A DNA stretch of 6,229 bases from Spirochaetales bacterium (GTDB lineage: Bacteria > Spirochaetota > Spirochaetia > DSM-27196 > SLAA01): positions 1 to 6,229 of the forward strand of contig SLBH01000226.1 of the NCBI GenBank assembly GCA_007126415.1. Direction: 5' to 3'. A program made the translations under genes and the position numbers. The notes beneath the pieces are model-generated. The model worked only from the letters and a program-made list of their open reading frames with translations, did not search any database and was not told the DNA's origin. Positions 1 to 6,186 of this stretch are shown in pieces. Each line of letters starts with the position of its first letter. The stretch's first letter is position 1.

Positions 1-374
1 AGCTCGTCTATATTGACGCCGAGGTGCCCGGCATACACCGGGTCCAGCGCGTGCTCGGCGTCGATGAACGCCGCGATTCCACCCTGCTTTTGCGCCTCAG
101 CGATCGCGTGCAATGCAAGCGTGGTTTTACCCGAGGACTCGGGACCGTACACCTCTACGATTCTGCCCTTTGGGTAGCCACCGAGCCCGAGCGCCTCGTC
201 GAGCAAAATAGAGCCGCTGGGAATCACGGAGATGTTCTGGACCTGCCGCCCCTCGTTCATCTTCATAAGCGAGCCCTTGCCGTACTGCTTCTCGATGTTC
301 AGCCGGGCCGCCTCGAGTGCACGGACGCGCTCCTCTTGGCTGCTCGGAGCGCTAAACTGTTCTTTTTTCGCCAT
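1..374 (-). CDS. recA: RecA recombinase, N-terminal part (runs off the left edge)
   Basis: RecA is the ATP-dependent strand-exchange protein of homologous recombination and the co-protease of the SOS response. Only the first 124 codons are in the window. Translated from 374 leftwards, the protein starts MAKKEQFSAPSSQEERVRAL. It then has the conserved core of the family: YGKGSLMK near residue 31, IPSGSILLDEALG near 51, the Walker A P-loop GPESSGKTT at about 77-85, and FIDAEHALDPVYA at about 103-115, which includes the conserved glutamate/histidine stretch after the P-loop. The ATG at 374 is preceded by GAGGA at 384-380 with a 5-base spacer, so the start is well supported. The gene is divergent from prs. 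The wording of the core (SGSILLDEALG followed by GGYPKGRIVEVYG) resembles spirochaetal RecA, from memory and not from a search. The rest of the protein (Walker B, L1/L2 loops, C-terminus) lies outside. Confidence 0.97.
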   Translation of the reverse strand, partial: MAKKEQFSAPSSQEERVRALEAARLNIEKQYGKGSLMKMNEGRQVQNISVIPSGSILLDEALGLGGYPKGRIVEVYGPESSGKTTLALHAIAEAQKQGGIAAFIDAEHALDPVYAGHLGVNIDE

Positions 375-457
375 TGCAATCCTCGCTGACCGGGTAATCT
401 ATTAGACGAGCGCGACGGCTCTCTACTTAGTATTAACCGGCGCCAATTTCATACTGC

Positions 458-488
458 TTGTCTTGAGGCATAGTATCGGTCGTATATC
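458..488 (+). promoter_or_regulatory. Weak candidate promoter for the pyrophosphokinase gene
   Basis: TTGTCT (458-463) lies 19 bases upstream of TATATC (483-488); a second possible -35, TTGAGG (463-468), is too close at 14 bases. Neither pairing is ideal. If used, the transcript would begin around 494-496, which is downstream of the TTG codon at 489 and upstream of the ATG codons at 513 and 525. It would overlap the candidate recA promoter on the other strand. Confidence 0.22.
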
Positions 489-499
489 TTGCAGGTCAA
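470..499 (-). promoter_or_regulatory. Candidate sigma-70 type promoter for recA
   Basis: Read on the minus strand there is TTGACC (499-494), an 18-base spacer, and TACTAT (475-470). This matches 5 of 6 and 4 of 6 consensus positions. Transcription would start near 463 and give recA a leader of roughly 90 bases. The -35 element lies just inside the longest possible prs reading frame, which is one reason to prefer a downstream prs start. I saw no familiar LexA box of the Gram-negative or Bacillus type in this gap. Motif matching by eye only. Confidence 0.35.
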
Positions 500-524
500 T
501 ACAAGTTTCGCTATGCTGCAAACC

Positions 525-1628
525 ATGAGAGGTGATCTATTACTCCTTTCCACGCGGTCCATGCGCGACTATGCCGCCCGCGTCGCTCATCAACTCGAGA
601 CCTTCCCCGACTTTCATGCCCGACACAGACGCGAGAACTATGTGGGCGACCTTCGGCCGGTTCAGTTCGCCGACGGCGAGATCGAGGTTGAGCTTCAAAG
701 CTCGGTACGTGGGCGGGACGTCTTTCTCTTCGCACAAGCCGGACGCAATAACCAGCACCTCAGCGTCGAGCAGAACAAGATGGAGCTCTACCACTGCATC
801 GATGCGATCCGCCGCGCGCAACCGCAACGGATAACGCTGTTTGAAACCTACTGCAGCGCCTCACGATCCGACCGCACCACCCGGCGCAACTCGGTAGGAT
901 TTTGGATTCACTACAAGACGTTGATGAGCCTCGGGGTCGACCACATCATAACCTATCAACTACATTCCGATAAATCGAGGACCATTGTCGATCCGCGACT
1001 CTGTGCTATAGACGATGTGCCGGGGATTCCTCTGTTGCAGGAGTACATCGCGGATAACTTCATCAAGGCGACCGACGTGCTCACCGATCAGGTCCAGAAC
1101 AAATGGCTGTTCTGCTCGGTAGACGCGGGCGGTGAAGCGATCGCCAAGAAGTATGCGCGCGCGTTCGGTACACACCTCGTTATCGCCCACAAACAGCGTG
1201 ACTACAACAAAGCGAACACGGTAGAGTCTACCACTATACTGACCGACTCCTCGCTCAAGGGTAAAGAGATCTGGATCGTCGACGACATGATCGACACCGG
1301 CGGCTCGATCTTCACGCTCGCGCAGGAGCTCAAGAAACGCGAGGTCGCGAAGATCCATATCGCGATCATCCATCCGGTGTTCTCCGGACCGGCGGTCGAT
1401 AGGCTCGGCTGGCTGCACGACAACGGCATGGTCGACACCATCCTCGCAACCGACACGCTCGAGGTCACCGATGATATCAAACGCCGGCTACCGTCGTTAC
1501 ACGTGGTGTCTTCGGCGCGCCTCAGCGCAGAGCTTATCATGCGCATGAACGAAGAACAGTCGCTTTCGCCGTTCTTCGACGACTTTCATGCGCGCACCTA
1601 TCTGTCTTCGCCGAAACTGTTTATGTAA
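525..1628 (+). CDS. prs: Ribose-phosphate pyrophosphokinase (PRPP synthetase), diverged long form
   Basis: Likely makes 5-phosphoribosyl-1-diphosphate from ribose 5-phosphate and ATP, the precursor for nucleotides, histidine and tryptophan. The type I phosphoribosyltransferase signature IVDDMIDTGGS is clear (about residues 251-261 counted from this start). Earlier parts of the fold also fit: FADGE (about 48-52), which in the family binds ATP; an LH pair near 146-147 matching the catalytic histidine strand; VDAGG near 199-203 at the place of the usual SPDxG; and KQR near 223-225 matching the catalytic KRR-type lysine/arginine. The usual RQDR loop reads SRSDRTTRR, so the Gln is not conserved. 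With 367 residues it is about 50 longer than the E. coli enzyme. The frame stays open upstream to TTG 489, with ATGs at 513 and 525. None has a Shine-Dalgarno sequence; I prefer 525 because the candidate promoters overlap the upstream part. It is convergent with dtd. Family is sure, exact start is not. Confidence 0.88.
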   Translation: MRGDLLLLSTRSMRDYAARVAHQLETFPDFHARHRRENYVGDLRPVQFADGEIEVELQSSVRGRDVFLFAQAGRNNQHLSVEQNKMELYHCIDAIRRAQPQRITLFETYCSASRSDRTTRRNSVGFWIHYKTLMSLGVDHIITYQLHSDKSRTIVDPRLCAIDDVPGIPLLQEYIADNFIKATDVLTDQVQNKWLFCSVDAGGEAIAKKYARAFGTHLVIAHKQRDYNKANTVESTTILTDSSLKGKEIWIVDDMIDTGGSIFTLAQELKKREVAKIHIAIIHPVFSGPAVDRLGWLHDNGMVDTILATDTLEVTDDIKRRLPSLHVVSSARLSAELIMRMNEEQSLSPFFDDFHARTYLSSPKLFM

Positions 1629-1636
1629 GTATCGAC

Positions 1637-1654
1637 CCGCCTTCAAACCGGCGG
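1637..1654. terminator. GC-rich hairpin between convergent genes; possible weak bidirectional terminator
   Basis: CCGCC (1637-1641) and GGCGG (1650-1654) can pair around an 8-base loop, and an alternative GCGG/CCGC stem sits at 1651-1661. It lies in the 43-base gap between the stop codons of prs and dtd, where both transcripts must end. There is no clear T run on either side, so a classical intrinsic terminator is not supported; Rho-dependent ending is as likely. Confidence 0.2.
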
Positions 1655-1671
1655 CTGCCGCAGGCACGGTC

Positions 1672-2121
1672 TTAGAATTCTTTCTTGGAATCGACGAGGA
1701 TCGTGACCGGGCCCAGATTTTCGCTGCTCACCACCATTACCTCTTGAAACGCGCCGGTAGCTACCGCCACGCCACGCGAACCGATCGCGTCCACAAAGCG
1801 TTGATACAGCGCGCCGGCGTAGTCCGGTCGCGCGGCGCGGTTGTACGAGGGACGGCGTCCCTTGCGGGTGTCGCCGTACAGCGTGAACTGCGAGATCACC
1901 AACACCGAGCCACCGGTATCGAGCACCGAGCGGTTCATCTTGCCTTCGTCGTCCTCAAAGATTCGCAGGTTGAGGATCTTCTCGACCATGTACTCGAGGT
2001 CGGACTCGTCATCCTCGGACGCAACGCCGAGATACACCAGGATGCCGTGCTCCACTCGGCCGGTCTCGCGCTCGCCCACCGAGACACGCGCGCGCCCAAC
2101 CCGTTGTACCACCGCTCGCAT
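1672..2121 (-). CDS. dtd: D-aminoacyl-tRNA deacylase (D-Tyr-tRNA(Tyr) deacylase)
   Basis: Cytoplasmic proofreading enzyme that hydrolyses D-amino acids (and glycine mischarged on tRNA-Ala) from tRNA, recycling the tRNA. The 149-residue length is normal for the family. It begins MRAVVQRVGRARVSV, the standard N-terminus. Both signature motifs are present: SQFTLYGD at 77-84 and NLGPVT at 135-140, the latter fitting NxGPVT with the Gly-Pro that forms the chiral-selection site of the partner subunit in the dimer. RKGRRPSY at 86-93 is also typical. The ATG at 2121 has a strong Shine-Dalgarno, GGTGGAGG (2134-2127), 5 bases away. It starts 27 bases after the stop of the membrane TPR gene, with no terminator seen between them, so it is probably the last gene of the five-gene unit. 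It is convergent with prs. Confidence 0.96.
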   Translation of the reverse strand: MRAVVQRVGRARVSVGERETGRVEHGILVYLGVASEDDESDLEYMVEKILNLRIFEDDEGKMNRSVLDTGGSVLVISQFTLYGDTRKGRRPSYNRAARPDYAGALYQRFVDAIGSRGVAVATGAFQEVMVVSSENLGPVTILVDSKKEF

Positions 2122-2148
2122 CTATACCTCCACCTTTCGGCCCTTTGG

Positions 2149-3249
2149 CTACGGCGCGATACGCCGGATCGATGTAACCTCGAGACCGGAAACACCGTTA
2201 TCAACTATTACCCGCCCAATGAGTTCAACCGGCATCGCAGGCTCAACGCGAGCCGCGAAATCAAGCCGTGCCGGCACGATCCCCTCGAGAACGCGCTCGT
2301 CCTCGTAGCCGACTAAGAAGTCGAACCGGATGTCTTCTTCATTGGTCTCGAGATTCGCGACTCGACCGCGCCAGCGCACAAAGGTGCGGTCATAAAGTCG
2401 GGGTTCGGAAACGACCTCGTCGTAACTGAAGCTGTCCTCGGCGTCGAGGTCGGTGAAACTTGGAGTTCTCAAGTAATCCGCGAGCATCCGCGCGCGCTCT
2501 TTGAGCTCGCGTTGCGCGTTGGAATGCAAGACTCGATTGATCTCACGACGCGCTTCGGTATCGCGATACTCGTTGAAATAGCGCCCGATCTGCTCAAGGC
2601 TCTCTCTAATCTCATCGGCGCTCATCACATACTCGAACTCACCCTCGTACTGCACCACGTCTTGCTGCATGCGGTCGAGTTCAAGCACCTCAACGCCGTC
2701 TCGGTCGGGGGCCGGCGGCGACTGCACGCGTTCTATCACCAGAGGCAGCATCGCAAGCAGACCCGCCGAGACCAACACCGCGAGCGCCGTGATTGAAAGC
2801 GGTCGCGGAATGTAGGGCCCGGGCGACGGTAAGTAGCGGGTGATGCCTTCCTGATCGAGCTCCTCGGCGAGTTCGCTTTCGTCCTCGGCGCGCCTGAGCG
2901 CCGCCAAACCTCGCTTTGCAACTCGATTATTGGGGTCTTGATCGAGCACCGCGAGATACAAACGCAGCGCAAGATCGGTTTGTCGGCGCCGCATCGCGAT
3001 CGCGGCGAGCGCGAGCGCGGCATCGCTATCCTCGGCGTCGAGCTGCTGCGCGCGCTGCAGGTACGAGTACGCGCCACCGAAATCGCCGCTGTGCAGGCAC
3101 GAAACGCCGAGATAGTAGTAGAATCGCGGACGGTCGCGATACATGAACACCTGCGGCTCGAGCAGGCGAATTACCTCGCGATATTGTCTGCGTCGAAAGA
3201 GTCGTTCCGCACGCTTGAGCCCTTTTGATCTCGCCCTGGCCATGGTCAC
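2149..3249 (-). CDS. Membrane-anchored TPR protein with C-terminal beta-rich (OB-like) domain, function unknown
   Basis: I do not recognise a named gene. The 366-residue product has three parts. Residues about 8-125 are helical TPR-like repeats: an RRQYREVIRLL helix, then FYYYLGVSCLHSGDFGGAYSY, then DAALALAAIAMRRRQTDLALRLY, and DPNN at a repeat boundary. Residues about 152-173 form one hydrophobic segment (ITALAVLVSAGLLAMLPLVI). The remainder is acidic and helical to about 260, then beta-rich, with FVRWRGRVANLE near 290-301 and PVELIGRVIVDNG near 340-352, recalling a small OB-type barrel. There is no signal peptide. The basic N-terminal side suggests TPRs inside and the C-terminal domain outside the inner membrane. 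The start is GTG at 3249, overlapping the previous stop as GTGA; an ATG two codons on (3243) is equally possible. The nearest Shine-Dalgarno (GAGGAG, 3269-3264) is 14 bases away, so translation is probably coupled to the upstream gene. Confidence 0.85.
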   Translation of the reverse strand: MTMARARSKGLKRAERLFRRRQYREVIRLLEPQVFMYRDRPRFYYYLGVSCLHSGDFGGAYSYLQRAQQLDAEDSDAALALAAIAMRRRQTDLALRLYLAVLDQDPNNRVAKRGLAALRRAEDESELAEELDQEGITRYLPSPGPYIPRPLSITALAVLVSAGLLAMLPLVIERVQSPPAPDRDGVEVLELDRMQQDVVQYEGEFEYVMSADEIRESLEQIGRYFNEYRDTEARREINRVLHSNAQRELKERARMLADYLRTPSFTDLDAEDSFSYDEVVSEPRLYDRTFVRWRGRVANLETNEEDIRFDFLVGYEDERVLEGIVPARLDFAARVEPAMPVELIGRVIVDNGVSGLEVTSIRRIAP

Positions 3250-4457
3250 TGCGCCGAGCGCAACTCCTCGAGCCGTTCGCGCAGTTCTCTGAGCCGCTCG
3301 CGCGTTATCTCGGCCGGGTGTTCAACCTGTCGATCGAGTTCCGCGATCAAAGCGTTGAGCTCCTCAAGCGTCTCGAGATAGCGCGCGCGCTCCTCGGCGC
3401 TCATCCGCAGCACGGCAACAGCCGGCGGTCGTGGTTCCGTTTCAACTTCGTCCGGCCTGCGGACCGTCGCTACGTCTATGGGCTCTGTCTCGAGTTCGTA
3501 GTATCCGGTAGGGGCGTACCCGCCGAGCACGATCGCGATCTCGCGGGTTTCTCCGGCACCGACGGTAACCGGATCGTAATACACCGCGACCGCCGAGTCG
3601 TTTAAAGAGTACGGCGGAGCGCTAAACCGGCGCGCCGGAAGTACACGGTAATCCCAGGAGCTCTCGTAGAGCCGCTTCCAGTTTGCGAACACAACGCGGT
3701 CGGGCGTGGTAATGCCCTCCCCGAGCATCGTTTGCTGAAAAGTGAGTTCCGGCTGCTCGGGAGAACGCGAGAACCAGTAACGCACCGAGTCCGACCGAGG
3801 TTGCAACTGGTGCTCAAACCGAACCGGGGTTGCACGATCTAGCCGAAAGTGGCCGAGCTCTCTCGGAGCGTCTTCACCGAGGTGCGTATCGAGCAGCAAC
3901 CGCAGTCCGAGCTCGCGGCTACGTTCACTACGATTGTGTACCCGCACCACGATACGGATTGCGTCGGGCTCCTCGGCACCGCGCGAGCGTAGCGGCTTGA
4001 AGAAGCGCTCGAGCTCGAGGTCGTCACCGCCGAACCGCTGGTATACAAGCGCTTGCCGCCGAGCCTCCCGGTGGCCCGCCGCCTCGGGGCCGTCCGGCGC
4101 CTCCCGGTGGCCGCCGGTGGTCTCGTCGCGGTCGCGCACCGCCGTCTCCTTGAGCTGCAGGCGCGAAGAGCGGCCCAGCACCAGCGTGCGCGCGCCGTCT
4201 CGAACCGTGGTGCGCGTCGCACCGGGGTCGCCGGGAAACAATAGCGGCTGCAACTCGCCGTCGCCGTCGCGCTGCCATACCATGAACTCGCCGCGCTCAG
4301 CATAAACCTCGAGCCTGATACGCCCGAGTTCGAGGTCACCGACCACGCTTCGAGCGGGGTCGGCGTGAACCGATAGGGGAAACTGTGCTATCAACAACGC
4401 CGATACGGCTGCGAGCCGACACAACGCACGGGCGGGCTCACGACGCTTCGATCTCAC
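3246..4457 (-). CDS. Exported beta-rich protein with C-terminal coiled coil, function unknown
   Basis: Unrecognised 403-residue protein. Residues 1-32 form a signal peptide: a basic start (MRSKRR), a hydrophobic run (LAAVSALLIAQFPL) and a likely signal peptidase I cut after VHA. I see no lipobox cysteine at the cut. The mature part is beta-strand rich: LELGRIRLEVYAERGEFMVW near 42-61, an immunoglobulin-like stretch IRIVVRVHNRSERSRELGLR near 167-186, and YYDPVTVGAGETREIAIVLG near 293-312, which recalls the strand pattern of envelope or adhesion-type sandwiches. Residues about 112-135 are a low-complexity polar insert with a GHREA duplication. After a Pro/Glu linker, residues about 352-403 are Leu/Glu/Arg rich and should form a helical hairpin or coiled coil. 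It probably works in the periplasm, perhaps binding the neighbouring coiled-coil protein. The start is GTG, supported by GGAGG 7 bases upstream. The start overlaps the upstream stop as GTGA and the end overlaps the downstream start the same way. Confidence 0.83.
   Translation of the reverse strand: MRSKRREPARALCRLAAVSALLIAQFPLSVHADPARSVVGDLELGRIRLEVYAERGEFMVWQRDGDGELQPLLFPGDPGATRTTVRDGARTLVLGRSSRLQLKETAVRDRDETTGGHREAPDGPEAAGHREARRQALVYQRFGGDDLELERFFKPLRSRGAEEPDAIRIVVRVHNRSERSRELGLRLLLDTHLGEDAPRELGHFRLDRATPVRFEHQLQPRSDSVRYWFSRSPEQPELTFQQTMLGEGITTPDRVVFANWKRLYESSWDYRVLPARRFSAPPYSLNDSAVAVYYDPVTVGAGETREIAIVLGGYAPTGYYELETEPIDVATVRRPDEVETEPRPPAVAVLRMSAEERARYLETLEELNALIAELDRQVEHPAEITRERLRELRERLEELRSAQ
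4063..4112. repeat. 14-bp direct repeat, 36 bp apart, inside the exported beta-rich gene
   Basis: GCCTCCCGGTGGCC occurs at 4063-4076 and again at 4099-4112. The 36-base period is exactly 12 codons, so the reading frame is kept and the protein shows GHREA twice (about residues 117-121 and 128-132, with an apparent small shift in the flanks). The surrounding bases are more G+C rich than the rest of the gene. This looks like a local in-frame duplication in a flexible loop. Confidence 0.7.
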
Positions 4458-5461
4458 TCGCTCGCCTCCGCTTCAGCGTCTTCCTCAGGCAGGTGCTCGA
4501 GCAACTCGCTGAGAAGACCGCGCCGCATCTCCAGCGCCTCGGCTTTGAGTTCGAGCGCCTCAAAACGTCGGCGATAGGCGCGCACCGTAGTCTCGGGCGC
4601 CGCTTGCGCGTCTCTGAGCTCAAACACTTCCTGCTCGAGCTCAGCAAGCTGCCGATCGCGTTGCTCGAGGCGTTGCTTCAGACCGCGCCGTTCCTGCTCG
4701 AGCTCGAGCAACTGGCTGCGGTACTCGCTCGGAGCCCGCTCAAACAGTCTGACGCGATACCCTTCAACCGCTTCCTCGAGCGCCAGCTCTCGACGTTCAA
4801 GCTCGTCCAGCAGGCTTAGCTGTTCTTCATGGCTCCAACGCAGTAAGCGGCGAAAATACGCGTCACGCCGCCGCAGATCCATGAGATCCAGCCGCGACTC
4901 AGCGGTTGCAGCCCGGTAGCTCTCCGGGAAACTCTCGACCACAGTCTCGAACATCACCTCGGATTCATCGAGGTGTCCGAGCGCAAGCAGCGCCTCGCCG
5001 GCCCAGTAATAGGCGTTGCCGATAAACGGCGAACCGGGAGCCTCCTCGACGAAACGAGCGAAGCGTTGGAGCGCCTCGGGGTAGCGTCCATCGAGATACG
5101 CGACGCGACCGAGATGGTACAACGCTTCTCCAGTCGCGCGGCTACGGGGGTGCTCCCTGCGGAGCTGCTCGAGTCGTGCGATCGCATCATGGAGATCTTC
5201 GCCGGCGATCGAGGCTTTGGCGCTCCACAGCCGGAGCTCTGCGGCGTGATCGGGCTCCGCCTCGCCGGCCGAGTGATCGGCGGCTTCGGCGAAGGCCTCG
5301 GCGGCGTCACGATAACGCCCGACTTCAAACAACTCCACCGCCTCGTGAACCGCCTCACGCTCGGGAAGTCGTTCCAACGTAATCGCGGGAAGCGCGGCGA
5401 GTATCAAAGCGCCGATCGCCCCCATCCGTACCACTCTACGCATCGATGCTCGTGATTGCAT
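4454..5461 (-). CDS. Exported TPR / coiled-coil protein (CpoB/YbgF-like layout), function unknown
   Basis: A 335-residue protein. Residues 1 to about 28 form a signal peptide: basic RRVVR, then MGAIGALILAALPAI. Residues about 34-182 carry tetratricopeptide-type repeats; the clearest is GEALYHLGRVAYLDGRYPEA (111-130), followed by NAYYWAGEALLALGHLDESE (149-168) with FPESYRAA at the end. Residues about 208-325 are Leu/Glu/Arg/Gln heptad-like and should form long coiled coils, broken near AQAAPE (285-290); the tail is acidic. Periplasmic TPR proteins of the CpoB/BamD type have similar repeats but lack this long C-terminal coiled coil, so I infer a scaffold or adaptor role and do not name it. The frame is open to a GTG at 5473, but GAGG 6 bases before ATG 5461 picks that start. 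It follows rpe by 65 bases and overlaps the next gene as GTGA. Confidence 0.86.
   Translation of the reverse strand: MQSRASMRRVVRMGAIGALILAALPAITLERLPEREAVHEAVELFEVGRYRDAAEAFAEAADHSAGEAEPDHAAELRLWSAKASIAGEDLHDAIARLEQLRREHPRSRATGEALYHLGRVAYLDGRYPEALQRFARFVEEAPGSPFIGNAYYWAGEALLALGHLDESEVMFETVVESFPESYRAATAESRLDLMDLRRRDAYFRRLLRWSHEEQLSLLDELERRELALEEAVEGYRVRLFERAPSEYRSQLLELEQERRGLKQRLEQRDRQLAELEQEVFELRDAQAAPETTVRAYRRRFEALELKAEALEMRRGLLSELLEHLPEEDAEAEASE
4465..4469 (-). promoter_or_regulatory. Shine-Dalgarno that fixes the GTG start of the exported beta-rich gene
   Basis: On the minus strand GGAGG ends 7 bases before the GTG at 4457-4455. It lies within the last codons of the upstream TPR gene, whose TGA shares bases with this GTG. 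Spacing and strength make this a convincing GTG start. Confidence 0.7.
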
Positions 5462-5467
5462 ACTGTG

Positions 5468-5471
5468 CCTC
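5468..5471 (-). promoter_or_regulatory. Shine-Dalgarno that selects ATG 5461 for the TPR/coiled-coil gene
   Basis: GAGG on the minus strand (5471-5468) has a 6-base spacer to the ATG at 5461-5459. The alternative GTG at 5473 would have this site inside its coding region and has no Shine-Dalgarno of its own; the other in-frame ATG at 5443 has none either. Confidence 0.55.
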
Positions 5472-5478
5472 ACATACA

Positions 5479-5501
5479 GTTTCGACCGCTAACGGTTAAA
5501 C
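5479..5501 (-). other. Inverted repeat / hairpin in the leader between rpe and the TPR gene
   Basis: Two nested arm pairs are present: GTTT (5479-5482) with AAAC (5498-5501), and ACCG (5485-5488) with CGGT (5493-5496), around a 4-base loop, with a small asymmetric bulge (CG opposite T). The structure ends 7 bases before the Shine-Dalgarno of the TPR gene. There is no T run after it, so it is not a standard terminator; it could be an operator, an mRNA processing or stability element, or chance. Confidence 0.35.
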
Positions 5502-5526
5502 TAAACCCTGCCGCACGCGCCGAGAT

Positions 5527-6186
5527 CTATGCAATTAGCTGCCCTTGAAGCGTTTGCACCTCAAAGGCGGGCTCCGAACTCTTGAAGAAACTCGAGCCGG
5601 AGACCATGACGTCTACTCCCGCCGTGCGTAACTGTTCGGCATTCTCACGGTTTACGCCACCGTCGACCGATATTCGAAAGCGCGCGTTGCGTTGCCGACG
5701 CATTGCCGCCGCCTGGCGCACTTTTTCAACACATTGCGGAATCAAAGATTGCCCTCCGAAGCCCGGATTCACGGTCATGATCAAGACCAACTCAAGCTCA
5801 TCGAGCAGGTGCTCTATAGCGCTTACCGGCGTGGAAGGCACAAGCGCAACACCGCGCCCTAAGCCCGCCGCCCCTATCTGCTGCAGCAGCCGATGGGCGT
5901 GCACTACAGCCTCTACATGGAAGGTCACGTAATCCGCGCCGGCCTCGATATACTGCATCACCGAACGCTCGGGCTCCGATATCATGAGATGCACGTCCAG
6001 CGGCAGCTTGGTACGCGCGCGCACGTCCGCCACCATCTTAGGACCAAAGGTGAGGTTCGGGACGAAGTGACCGTCCATCACGTCGAGGTGTACCCACTCC
6101 GCTCCACTGCTCTCGATACGCTGCAGTGCCTCCCCAACCGCGGTAAAATCCGCCGACAGAAGCGACGGTGCCACAATTACGCTCAT
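5527..6186 (-). CDS. rpe: Ribulose-phosphate 3-epimerase
   Basis: Interconverts D-ribulose 5-phosphate and D-xylulose 5-phosphate in the non-oxidative pentose phosphate pathway; cytoplasmic TIM-barrel metalloenzyme. The 219-residue length is normal for the family. The start MSVIVAPSLLSADF is typical, with Ser8 at the substrate site. HLDVMDGHFVPNLTFGP (33-49) supplies His33 and the catalytic Asp35, and DVHLMI (64-69) supplies the metal ligand His66. MTVNPGFGGQ (137-146) is the phosphate/substrate loop, and VDGGVN (174-179) carries the second catalytic Asp175. SGSSFF (196-201) closes the phosphate site. All expected residues are present. It is the first gene of the apparent five-gene unit. There is no good Shine-Dalgarno before the ATG, and the predicted transcript start falls on the ATG itself, which would make the message leaderless. 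Confidence 0.97.
   Translation of the reverse strand: MSVIVAPSLLSADFTAVGEALQRIESSGAEWVHLDVMDGHFVPNLTFGPKMVADVRARTKLPLDVHLMISEPERSVMQYIEAGADYVTFHVEAVVHAHRLLQQIGAAGLGRGVALVPSTPVSAIEHLLDELELVLIMTVNPGFGGQSLIPQCVEKVRQAAAMRRQRNARFRISVDGGVNRENAEQLRTAGVDVMVSGSSFFKSSEPAFEVQTLQGQLIA

Noticed and set aside
24..389. Plus-strand open frame of 121 codons opposite recA
   Set aside because: It is the shadow of the RecA P-loop region; the RecA translation is unmistakable.
489..524. TTG start at 489 for the pyrophosphokinase
   Set aside because: It has no Shine-Dalgarno at usable distance and would lie at or upstream of the predicted transcript start; the candidate recA -35 also falls just after it.
960..1418. 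Minus-strand open frame of 152 codons inside prs
   Set aside because: It is antisense to the conserved core of the pyrophosphokinase, has no Shine-Dalgarno or promoter, and no family-like sequence.
1637..1661. Strong intrinsic terminator between prs and dtd
   Set aside because: A GC hairpin exists but neither side has a T tract, so I list it only as a weak candidate.
1588..2316. Long open frame on the + strand (242 codons) across the dtd gene
   Set aside because: It lies antisense to dtd, whose family motifs are complete, and its translation shows only low-complexity Arg/His-rich sequence with no recognisable domain. Long shadow frames are expected at this G+C.
4973..5455. Plus-strand open frame of 160 codons opposite the TPR gene
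   Set aside because: Antisense to clear TPR repeats and a signal peptide, with no start signals of its own.
5462..5473. GTG start at 5473 for the TPR/coiled-coil protein
   Set aside because: The ATG at 5461 has a well-spaced GAGG, and the signal peptide reads normally from there.
312..5595. Very frequent CTCGAG palindrome (22 by my hand count, about ten times random expectation)
   Set aside because: The instances I checked in frame are Leu-Glu codon pairs (CTC GAG), and GAGCTC is also common. Preferred CTC and GAG codons in Leu/Glu-rich helices explain it without a binding or restriction signal.
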